NCBI RefSeq assembly: GCF_033568475.1
Contig: NC_133122.1
Coordinates: forward strand, 71,447,442 to 71,511,441
Length of the DNA: 64,000 bases
Reading direction: 5' to 3'
Source: Henckelia pumila
Lineage: Eukaryota > Streptophyta > Magnoliopsida > Lamiales > Gesneriaceae
Shown: piece by piece, positions 42,111-52,284 of the stretch
Position numbering within the stretch: position 1 is the stretch's first letter
Layout: every line of letters starts with the position of its first letter
Notes under the pieces: generated by a model
The model's database searches: none
Seen by the model: the letters and a program-made list of their open reading frames with translations, nothing else
Told to the model about the DNA's origin: nothing
Position numbers and translations under genes: made by a program

Positions 42111-42691
42111 AAAATTCAACACTTATGCTTTTCAAATCTGGAAAATGATACAATCTATCATATAAGCTTCTCAACATGATTCTACATAATTTACATGCAT
42201 TCACACTCTTGTCAAGTGATCTACAATACATGAAATCTCAAGTATGAATCAATACTCTTCAACAACAATATATACAAAGGTTCTTATTTTTTTAACATGT
42301 TTAAAAAGTCATAAAATACATGTTATCTGCTTAAAACCCGAGTCACCACTTCTAATCTTTCAATCTCGTGCTATCCAAGCCATATCTGACTCGTTAATGC
42401 CCTAACCTGATGCAATGCACACATACAAACAAAGAAACAGCCGGATAATTCCGGTGAGAATAGATCTCTGTATGAACGACATGCATATACATCATATAAG
42501 CATATTGAATCTATAAGCCATAATAATCTTAATTCACAACATGTAATGTAAATCATCAAAGCATATTCGATTCTTAATTCTTAAAGTATAACTGTTCATC
42601 TACAACAATCTCACATACTAATCATATAAACACATTCACATCTTGAATGGAATGCAATAACATGCTAGCTTTATAAACGCGTATTCTAAAC

Positions 42692-43478
42692 CAGTGTTTA
42701 TCGAACCGGATCGGACCGTCCGGTTCAACCGAGAACCGGTGGCCTGACCGATTCGGACATATGGTAAAACCCAAAAAATGGTTAAACCGGAAAAAACCGG
42801 ATCGGACCGATAAAACCGGCCAAAACCGGAAAACCGGCCGGTTCGTAACAACCGGCCGATTTTATGTTTTTTTTACAAAAAAAAAAAAAAAAACTAAAGA
42901 AGTGTAGGGTTTCGTAAGTTTCCTTTAATTCAATTTCAGATTTCAACACCCACTTCCATGTTTGAAGCCATCTTCTTCTTTCTTCTTTTTTGTTTTTTGT
43001 TTTCCTATTTTCTCTCAATCCCCAATTGCAACCGCCTTCTTCTTTCTTTATTTTTTCCCTATTTTCTCTCAATCCTTAACATTCACTTGTAGATGCATCG
43101 CCAGTTTCGCCGCCAGACGCCAATCTCCAACTTTCCTAACCTATCTTTTCTTCAATTTATATGTTGAATTTTGAAAGAAAACAGTAAATTTATGATTTAT
43201 ATTGCTGATTTGGAGGTATGAATTATGGAATATAGGATATGCCGATACGGTGATACGAGTCTTTTTTAGTTTTTTTTCTTATTTATTTATTTATTTGGCA
43301 CAAGGGTCTTTCTTTGTTTTTTTCTTAATTAATAATAATTATATTAAAACTTCATTTAATATATAAAATTAATATAACATTAATTTTTATTAATCCAGTT
43401 AAACCACCCGGTTGAACCGGTTGAACCATTTTTTAATGGTTGATCGGTTCGATCACCGGTCCGATTATAAAAACATTG
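42692..43478. mobile_element. hAT-like non-autonomous element (787 bp)
   Basis: Starts CAGTGTTTATCGAACCGG and ends, inverted, CAATGTTTTTATAATCGG. The flanks carry the 8-bp duplication TTCTAAAC (42684-42691 and 43479-43486), the hAT hallmark. Subterminal CCGGTT/AACCGG words are frequent. No transposase is encoded. Confidence 0.85.
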
Positions 43479-45892
43479 TTCTAAACCATAGAAATTTTAG
43501 GTTAATGCATAAATGCAATGCATGTTTCAAGGAATAGGCTATCAAATCTGATAACAATAAATCTTAGTTCTTGGGTTCTCGGGGAAATAAAATCTTTAAC
43601 AGACCACCGAATCTTCCAATCGAGGTGGAATCAAATATCTCAATTTCCCTGACTTTGGTGCAACTATAGTGAGTCATCTAACTCTGGAAGTGAATCTAAA
43701 ATCCATGCCACTTAATTATAGTTCTCCAAACGTCATTTCACAATCTAGGCCAATCAGTCTTATATGATTTTCAAGGTAGGGTTCAAGATGAATGCAACAT
43801 AATCTCGATGCATCAAAGCATACAAATACTATAAAACATCTTGAACACATAATTCAAGAAAACAATGCCAATTAAAACATATAAAAGCACATAAATATTT
43901 AAGTATGTGATTTTAGAAAACTCGAAAATCAAAATCAATCTCGAGTTATTCTTCCCATCAAATCTAATGTATATTCATACCTTTCGATCTCAATTCAAAC
44001 ATCTTGAATCTTTTCAAAATCTTGCATTTACTGATTAACTTCAAGCTAGCCAAATCTATCATCAAATTCTACTCATTTCAATCTTTGCTAATTGAAGGTG
44101 TTCTTGATTCAATTTCAAACACTTCAAGTCATTCGAACTCGAACTCGTCAATTTAACTTCGATATTCTTCAATTCAAATCTGAAATATTTTATAACATAA
44201 CTAAACATTAATTTCCAATCTAAATCGATGTTTCTTTCATGCTTATACAGTGATAAGACAATCAGAATTCAAACCGACGACGCAATGATTCGAGTTCAAT
44301 AAATCTAACAACTCGAACACCATCATATCTACATTCTAGACTCAATCTCAAATTCAATTCATCAATAATACACTTAAAGATCAGCTCTAAACATTTAGAA
44401 CGTATATCAATTCAACATCTCGAACCGACGGCATAACGGATCGAAATCGCAAATTCCAAAAGCATAAACATAATCTTGTCAATCATCTAAACCAATCCTC
44501 ATCACCAATTCAGCAGCAATACACATACAAAACAGCCCCCAAAAATTTAGAATTCAGAAAAATCTTTCAAAAATAAAAAACATGTTCAAACGACGATTTT
44601 TTCTCGATCCGTCTTAGATATGCTATCGTCGTATATACTAAAACATGTTTAAACAATAAAATCTTAATTCTAACAACATCAATAAATTCAAATATGGTAG
44701 AACGTCATAAAACTTACGTCAAAACGTAGCAATCGGAACGATGATCGCAAATATATATTCAAAACTAAATTCTGCCGGACGGATGTCGAAAAATCGAAGC
44801 TTTGGAAAGGATAAAAATGGCGTGTGAAGCTTCTGATTTCTTTCCCCCCTTGTTGCTGCTGATTCACGTGAGAATGTGGAGGAAAAAGAGGTGCATTTAG
44901 ATATATATTAACCTATTTGCAATTTAGTCCCTGAACTGTCCAGTAGTTGCAAATCGGTTCTCGCACAATCTTTTTAATTCAATTTCAATCCTAAATAATT
45001 TAAGAATATTAGACTTTAATTCTAAACTCTAAAAATTCTCAAATTAAATATTCTCGGATTAAAATTAAATAATCTCGGGCCTTACCCTTGAAACTTCGAT
45101 AATTGCAATTCGATTCCTGCGCGAGTTTCAGCATCTAATTAAATCTTCTTTAATTTTCAAAACTCGGAATTTAAATCTTAAATCCCATAAATAATCAATT
45201 CAAATATTCTAATCTTTTAATTTATGAATTTCGGATATTAAAATCTTAAAATCCATAAATCCTCAAATTAAATATTTTCGACCCGAAATTTAAATCTCTA
45301 CTTCCGTAAATTCTCAAATTAATATTTTCTCATATTCGGAATTTAAATCTCAAAGTTTGTAATTCATAACTTATTATTTTCGAGCCTTACACAGGTATAC
45401 CTACGATCTCCTTAAATTATTTAGGAGTATCTATTTAGCTTAGTTAAGACTTTTAGAGCTTCAATAATGATGCATGTGTATTTGCATTGTAGAACTAATG
45501 ATAGACTTGAAAACCTAGAGTGGGACTGCTAGGACCGCCTGTAGTAAGGTACGTAAGTACTGACTAAGATAACCAACGGGTATGCATGCTTATGTGTTGC
45601 ATTTATGTGCAATGTTTTGCTGGATTATTATGCGTCATATTCTCATCATATTGAGCCTGTACATCTTTTCAGATGAGCCATGTAGGGCCGCTCAGCCCTG
45701 TTCGGACGGTCGGTGTCGAGCGCCCCGCGACTGTCGGGTTAGCCGACACTGACATCTGTAGGGCACGGTCCACGTCCGGTAGGAATGAGAAGTGTACTCA
45801 GTGGATTGTCTCGGGTTGTACTACTCATATCCTAGGCGCCATTCTTAGCAGTTTTATAGAGTTATCCCAGATATGGATACCCTATCATTTGC

Positions 45893-46660
45893 ATGCATAA
45901 GTTTGTATGTTTACCCATACTTCCGTATTGAGCGTAGTCGCTCACGTCCAGTGTTTTTGTATGTCTGGACATCCCATTCGACGGGGCAGATAAATGTACA
46001 GGTGGTGTACCCAGTAGCTTGGAGTGGCCAGTGACCTTGGAGACAGTGGGATTAGCTGTAGGTTTTTACCCCTTAAGATTATTTGTAATTCGATTGTGTT
46101 GTATTTTGGTTTATTTAACCGGTTGTATTCTGCCGGTCAGCTTTTATTTAAGTCTTCCGCAACAATTTATCTAAATGCATGCTTAATTATGCTCTAACTC
46201 TGATCAGGTAGTAGATACGGGTTGGGTCGCTACATGCACGTTTGGATAACTTCATGGTGGACAAGATAACTGTCATTTTTATGCATCATGTTTGTATGTT
46301 TACCCGTACTTCCATATTTAGCGTAGTCGCTCACGTCCAGTGTTTTTGTATGTCTGGACATCCCATTCGACGAGAAAGATACAAGTACGGGTGGTGTACC
46401 CAGTAGCTTGGAGTGGACAGTGACCTTGGAGACAGTGGGATTAGCTGTAGGTTTTTACCCCTTAAGATTATTTGTAATTCGATTGAGTTGTATTTTGGTT
46501 TATTTAACCGGTTGTATTATGCCGGTCAGCTTTTATTTAAGTCTTTCGCAGCAATTTATTTAAATGCATGCTTAATTATGCTCTAACTCTGATCAGATAG
46601 TGGATACGGGTTGGGTCGCTACAAACACGTTTGGATAACTTCATGGTGGACAAGGTAATA
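45893..46660 (+). repeat. Tandem duplication (about 387 bp) across an LTR-LINE junction
   Basis: The LTR 3' part from GTTTGTATGTTTACCC to GGTCGCTACA, plus about 30 bases of LINE sequence (CACGTTTGGATAACTTCATG), occurs at about 45893-46272 and again at about 46281-46660. There are few differences between the copies. Confidence 0.85.
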
Positions 46661-47740
46661 TCTTCGAGGGCAATCAACCGTGAAACCTTCCGATCACAGA
46701 TCCTTCGTAACATGAAACTATAGAAGAAAGTAAGTTTTGAGTTGGTTGGGGAGAATACTTTTATTGTGGATTTCACATCACAAATGGATCGAAAAAGAGT
46801 CTTAAATGCTGGACCTTGGAATTTTTTTCCAGGATATGATCGTAATAAAATAACCCCAAAGGTTTAGATGACCTGCATTCTATATATTTTAATGAAGCAA
46901 CTATGTGGGCACAATGTCACAATGTACCAATCTCCTTTCTGCAAAGGAGAATTCCAGATAAACTTGGTTCTCAGGTTGTGGTAGTCGAGGAAATAGATGA
47001 GGGAGATAGTGGATTTTACTTGGGCCGATTTGTTCGGATTATGGTACGTAATTAACATCTATAAGCCACTGAAAAGATATATTTGCACGGGAGTACATGA
47101 TAATGAAGATGTCATAATCCTCCTTACCTATGAACGAATAACAAACATCTGTTATCGATGCTGCATTATTTGCCATCCATTTCGTAACTGTACAGGAGGT
47201 GGATGATCAATCTAAGTTAGACTATGGAATTTGGATGCGAGCACAACCAGCAAGCAATAAAGGGAAGGCGAATCCACCATTGCCAAAAAATCTAGCCCGG
47301 AGACGCCTAACCAAAGAAATGATACAGATGGAGTGCATCTATTAGAATCCGCCAATTCGAGAAAGGTATTGAAAGTGTTGAGTGAGGTAGAGGCAAAGAA
47401 GGAGCATGACCAAAATCCAAGTGTTAATGAAGTGCCGAATCACATGGTAGAGGGTATGCAAACCAAAAACATGGACTCAATAGTGGCAAAAACCAGCAAG
47501 AAAAGCCTAATGAAATGGAAGCGCATGGCCCGTGAAAAAAATGGTAAGCCGAGTACTGCTTCTCCAGAGAAAAAACCAGAGAGTGGGGAAAAAGAGAGAA
47601 GCTCTTTCGAATGAAGCCAGGGATAGTATTAGAATGGGAAAAAAACAGCGGTTGGAGGATTTCATCAACCCTTTTGAACTATCATTAACGGCGGTGGTTT
47701 CTCTACAACCCAGCGGTGATTGCTCTGCTACCCCACCGAG
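46628..47740 (+). pseudogene. LINE ORF1 remnant (DUF4283-like)
   Basis: Frames read DNFMVDKVISSRAINRETF, ENTFIVDFTSQMDRKRVLNA and GPWNF, then further pieces of a plant L1 ORF1. Several stops (such as after RNMKL) and shifts break it. A degraded C..C..CHPF-like knuckle is near 47160-47200. The tail is lysine/glutamate-rich (47333-47614). Confidence 0.7.
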
Positions 47741-48355
47741 AACAATGAGTTGCATCATCTGGAATACCCAGGGGCTTGGGAGCCAACAGGCATTCCGTGA
47801 ATTGAACGGCTCATTGCCGACAAGAAACCCTCCCTCTTATTTCTATGTGAAACTAGAAAGAGAGATATTAATAATAATCAATGGTCGAGTATTCTTGTTT
47901 TCAAAGGCTGCTTCATGGTGGAAAATAGGGGATATAGTGGAGGATTGTGTCTCCTTTGGATGTCTGTATTAAATCATTCTCACAAGGCCACATTGACTGC
48001 CTTGTTCAGCAAGATGAAAATAATTTAAGGTTTACAGGAGTCTATGTAAATCCGTACACTAGCCTTCCCCATTTAACATGAACTCTGATTCGAAGGCTAG
48101 CTAATCTACATGAACTCAGCAAATTACCTTGGCTTTTGGGCAAAGAATTCAATGAAATATGATATGATAAAGAAAAATTGGGAGGCAATAGGTGTCCGAG
48201 AGCTCAAACTGAGGCTTTTCGGAATTGCCTTGATGATTGTAACGTCCAGAGCTTAACATGTGAGGGGGGATCGTTTACTTGGTTTAACAGGCACCAAGAG
48301 GGTGGTTTGATATTTGAGTGTTTGGACAGATTTGTTAACTTCTTTGGATGGCGCA
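47741..48355 (+). pseudogene. LINE ORF2 endonuclease remnant, 5' part
   Basis: SCIIWNTQGLGSQQAF resembles the start of the APE-like domain. After several stops, FTWFNRHQEGG and CLDRFVNFFGW (48178-48355) give its late part. Sequence similarity resumes at 53998 beyond the LTR element. Confidence 0.7.
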
Positions 48356-50068
48356 TGTAAAGATCAAGAAATTTACATGCATGCAATTTCAAAAGCAATT
48401 ACACCAAGAGTTATGTAAGATTAATTATCTCAATTAATGTTGGCATTAACTCAAGAAGTTGGAAAGCCAAAGGACAAACCATGAAAATCCCATCATCAAT
48501 TATCATTATGGACATGATTAAGGACTTTTATGACCATTAAAAGTGTCCTTTCACCTTCTACTAAACCTCACCTATAAATAGAGCTCAAGGTTGAAGGAAT
48601 TAGATACACCAAACCCAAGCTTTGCTCTCTCCATATCTCACAAAATTTAGTATCTATAGTGGTCGAGACTCTGCCTAATTTTCGAATCTGGAATAGCTTG
48701 TGTTCAAAGCAAGTAGTCGAGCAAGAGTGCTGTTGAAAGTCCTGATCGAGGTGTCATCCAATTTCGAGTTAGAGTTCTGACCAAAGATCCAATATACTTC
48801 AATTTTTGTGGGAATCAGGTAAGTGGGTTTTTGTTTCTTTAAGCCATCTTTGTTTCAATTCGATGGAAATCATTGAGTCTTGTTTCTATTGGACTCTTTT
48901 TGTTAATTTTGATTCTCTAAGCATTATTCTAAGAAACCATCAAAATCTTTGTTTGGGCTTATTCTTATTTGAAATCACCAAGTATCCGTTTCAAGTCTTG
49001 ATCGTACACTGTTTGTTTTATGTCCTTTGATTCCGTATATATTTCGTTCCACATGAATCCTTTGTTATGCTTCATTTTGAAGTACCTTATGATTCGTTAT
49101 GCATTCCTTTGCTAAGCCTTTGTTCAGATTCATTATGTCCTTTTCGTTTCAATTGATACCCATGTGATATGTTCGTTTGTGATGATTCTGATTTGAATAA
49201 TGGCGCATTGGAAAAAGCCTGTGAGGAAAAAGGCCCCAGAGGGAGCCCATGCGTGGGAAAAGGCCCCAGAGGGAGCCCAAAATCAGTAAAAGCCCATGGT
49301 CATTATGATAAGATATGAATAAATATATTTTTAAAAAAATGATGTTCCTGTTTTGAAAACTCGATCGTACATTCCTCGTTTCATGTCCTTTGATTTCGTT
49401 TCATGTTTCTTTCTGTACGATTCCTCTGTTATGCAATGAGATCTTGAAATGCACTGTTAGGATTCAAATTAAGAAATGGTAAGGAAATTCCGAAAATATG
49501 ATATGATAAGGCCCTGATGCGGTGGGTTATAATAACCGTTTAAGGCCTCGTCCCCTTAGAGGAGTAACAATTAGGGACTGATCAGTAGCCAGGATTAACG
49601 AGATGAATAACAGTGCCATGTATAAGTTATGATTCGGTTATGATATGTCTTGATTCTTTGTTTCGTATTCTGTTTGTCTCCTGTCTTGACTCCTATTGAA
49701 TTCGTATCATGTATATATATTCGATATTTGTGTGTACGATTGGCCCCCACTTGCTGAGTGTTTTCCAAAACACTCACCTATTTACTCTCCCTCCCCAGAT
49801 AAGAATGAAGATGAGTTAGATGACAAAGAACATATTATGTTATGGGGTTGGTGATGACGGATCAGTTCAAGTTGAAGAAATATTTTTTTTACTTTAAATT
49901 TCAATTTCGCTTCCGCATTGTCGCACTTGTGTTTTTCTATGTAAAAACAGTTATAGTTTATGAAACAGACTGGTTTTTTGGCAAGATTTGTACTACGAGG
50001 CTTGTTGTTTCAATGTTAAATTGTTAAACAACGCCGATGTCAACTAGGCCCGGTTCCGGGGCGTGACA
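48356..50068 (+). repeat. 5' LTR of the young element (1713 bp)
   Basis: TGTAAAGATC...GGGGCGTGACA. TATA box TATAAATA at 48573-48580. It includes a small duplication CCCCAGAGGGAGCCCA at about 49230-49280. A 74-codon open frame here recurs in the other LTR only because the LTRs are copies. Confidence 0.95.
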
Positions 50069-50073
50069 TTTTA

Positions 50074-50088
50074 GTGGTATCAAAGCCC
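50074..50088 (+). other. Primer-binding site of the young element
   Basis: GTGGTATCAAAGCCC shortly after the LTR resembles the tRNA-iMet type TGGTATCAGAGC with one mismatch. Confidence 0.7.
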
Positions 50089-50759
50089 GCCAGGTTCCAT
50101 AATCCGGATGGGAAGAGCTTCTTGCTGAAAAAAAAAATAAATTTCAGTTGTGAAGCATCCCTAGTTCATATAGACCTGCTGGGACAATAGACCAGTTGGG
50201 AGAGAAAGAATCCGATAAGACAAAATAGCTGGCTAATATAATAGATTTGTTAAGAGTAATCTTATTCTAGAATGAACTTTAATTTTGTCCTTGAATGATT
50301 TATGGGATGTGCAAGTACTTCAATCAAGTTAGCTACAACCCGACACCAGTTAGCGCAAAGAACGTGGATGAAGAAGATCCAATTGAAGTATACATGCCTG
50401 AAATGCGACATACTAAGATTATCACCAAAAGGAGAAATTTTTAAGTCATAGATCTGCCACACAATATCTTGTGTGTTTAACTAAGGAGAAAACATTTTAG
50501 TGTGATTCTAGTTAAGAGAAACTCAGTTAGATGAATTTAAGTTTGAACTATCTAACTATTGGAAAATATGGTTTTGGGATATATGAAGATAAGAATTCAA
50601 TTATTAGTGATTTATCCAATAGGAATTTGGTTAGGTAATCCTCATAGACAGAATTAAGAAAAGTTCGGCTAAAAGAAGCATGCCGATAAGATGGGTTTTA
50701 GGGAACTTGATGGAACCAATTAAGGTAATTAAGTAAATTGGGTTCATGATCTTGATGGG

Positions 50760-50950
50760 AAATTAAGAATGATTCACTTGGGAAGATGAATTACTTGGGG
50801 ACTAGAAATTAAGATTGAGAACAAGAATGAATCACTTGGGATCTAGTAAGTAAGATTTAGAATGAGAACGAATATTTTGGAGACAAGTAATTAAGATTGA
50901 GAGTGAGAAAGAACCACTTGGGAACTAGTGTTTATGTCTGATATAAAATT
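50760..50950 (+). repeat. Degenerate short tandem repeat in the element interior
   Basis: ATCACTTGGGA(T)CTAGTAA and AATTAAGATTGAGA words recur roughly every 55-60 bases, three to four times. Confidence 0.6.
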
Positions 50951-51496
50951 TAAGACTGATATTTTGGCCTTAAGTTAGATTGATTTTGGGATTATTAATT
51001 AGCATACGTATTTGATATAATTCTTTAAGCCATGATTTTTTTTGGAATTTAAGTTAGACTAACATGATTAGGATATATTTTGATTTCAAGGATATATCAT
51101 CGGAATAACACGACAATAATTTTTGGGATAGAAACTCTAATTCTGCTAATTTCCTTGATTTCTTAGGCTTCCAATTCACATGAATATCTTCAAGATTTTC
51201 AATTATAAAAGATATTTAATAACCCGATTAAATGATCATTCCAATCCATTTTTATTTTCTTAATTTGGAAGACAATGATTTCCAATTTTGAACCTCCTTA
51301 TACCATATTTTCGAATTATAGTTAGTTAATTTGAAAATGGAATTTTATATTCTCATAATCCTTGATCAAATTCAATCAAGAATTGGGAGATGATTATGAT
51401 CATACTCCAAAGGAAGATTTGAACTCAATTTAGGCATGAATCAAGGCCATTCAAATCAATATTATTATCCTACCAAATTAGTCTCCCTTAGGCACC

Positions 51497-51504
51497 TATA
51501 TAAA
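51497..51504 (+). promoter_or_regulatory. Internal TATA box before the coiled-coil ORF
   Basis: TATATAAA about 96 bases upstream of the ATG at 51600. The leader between them is A/C-rich (ACACCAAGCAAC) like a plant 5' untranslated region. Function is inferred. Confidence 0.5.
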
Positions 51505-51599
51505 CCACTTTTATAGATGAAAGAAAGCACACCAAGCAACAATTTTACCCAAAATTTCGAGCAAGCCCCATCCTATTCCTCAAGCTCACTTTCGAGAAC

Positions 51600-52070
51600 A
51601 TGGCAAACCAAGCCAACGCATTTAGGGGTCTCGAAAATGAAATTGAGCAACTCAAGAGTACTATCGCGAGTTTGCTCCGTGACAAGGATGAGTTGAAGGA
51701 GGCTAGGGACAAATTTCAAAGAGAAGCGAGCCAACTCGCTTTTGATAAAAGATTTGCAGAAAAACAACTCAAGGATTACAAGGAAGAGTTGCAAGAGGCG
51801 CAAAAGTATGGACTCCAAATGTTGACAACTGCTGAAGCATGGTGTGATCATTATAAGATCGCAAAACAATTAAGAGATCAACTCCAACAGGAATTTGATG
51901 CATACAGACAATCAATGGAAAACCAGGTGAATCAATTTGGAGTTGATAGCCAAAATTTGGCTACTCAAGTTGTCAATTTACAAGGCCAAATGGAGAACTT
52001 GCAGCAGTTAGTGAATGCACGAGTGGAAGGAGCAAATGAAGAACCTATAGATGGAGAAATCGTAGATTAG
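51600..52070 (+). CDS. Coiled-coil protein of unknown function carried by an LTR element (156 aa)
   Basis: The intact ORF begins MANQANAFRGLENEIEQL. Residues about 10-75 and 85-140 are rich in Leu, Glu, Lys and Gln with heptad-like spacing (such as LKSTIASLLRDKDELKEA and LATQVVNLQGQMENLQQL), so a long two-part coiled coil is likely. The C-terminus is acidic (EEPIDGEIVD). I see no signal peptide, membrane segment, zinc knuckle or enzyme motif, and I do not recognise the family. It occupies the space where pol would be in a full Gypsy element. It may be a captured host gene, a reduced gag-like protein, or an element-specific factor. It has its own TATA box and AATAAA signal. An ORF of this length unbroken in a young element suggests recent function, but this is inference. 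Confidence 0.7.
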   Translation: MANQANAFRGLENEIEQLKSTIASLLRDKDELKEARDKFQREASQLAFDKRFAEKQLKDYKEELQEAQKYGLQMLTTAEAWCDHYKIAKQLRDQLQQEFDAYRQSMENQVNQFGVDSQNLATQVVNLQGQMENLQQLVNARVEGANEEPIDGEIVD

Positions 52071-52138
52071 GAGGTCATCGATATTCTATTTTTTGTTAGA
52101 TTGTACTCCAACCTTTCCTTTTGAATTCTATGAAAATT

Positions 52139-52144
52139 AATAAA
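52139..52144 (+). terminator. Probable poly(A) signal of the coiled-coil ORF
   Basis: AATAAA about 69 bases after the stop codon, inside the element and upstream of the 3' LTR. Confidence 0.5.
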
Positions 52145-52249
52145 TTTTGTTTTGATATATCATTGAAACCTATTTTTAGATAAAACATATCTAATTAGCA
52201 AATCATGGAGGAATTCTTGAAATACATTAGTTGGAGACCACGATTTAAG

Positions 52250-52284
52250 TTTCGAGGACGAAACTTCAAATAAGGAGGGTGGAA
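52250..52284 (+). other. Palindrome plus polypurine tract of the young element
   Basis: TTTCGAGGACGAAA (52250-52263) followed by AAGGAGGGTGGAA just before the 3' LTR. The same palindrome sits in the same place in the Gypsy element. Confidence 0.75.

Larger units (their letters stand above)
41488..45391 (-). mobile_element. 3.9-kb element with about 43-bp inverted ends, probably a solo LTR
   Basis: The left end TGTAAGGCCCGAAAATATTA and the inverted right end TGTAAGGCTCGAAAATAATA continue to match for about 43 bp. CAGGT flanks both sides (41483-41487 and 45392-45396). Five-base duplication and TG..CA ends fit an LTR; the minus orientation is suggested by similarity to other Gypsy LTRs. It encodes nothing. 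It holds a tRNA-like segment, an array of CACGGACCC words and a hAT element. A fold-back DNA element is an alternative. Confidence 0.65.
40813..46234 (+). repeat. Gypsy-type LTR (related to 31057-32557), split by a nested element
   Basis: 40813-41487 and 45392-46234 together make about 1.5 kb matching the Gypsy LTR in order: ATTAATGRGTAATTAATCA, then a GATCGGAGCTTCCGAT array (40980-41200), then TATA (CTATATAAAGG, about 41203), then GACAACGGACGCAGG. The second part continues with ATTTAGGAGTATC and ends GGGTTGGGTCGCTACA. The left border lacks the expected TGTAG start. No internal region follows, so it is a solo or partial LTR. Confidence 0.65.
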
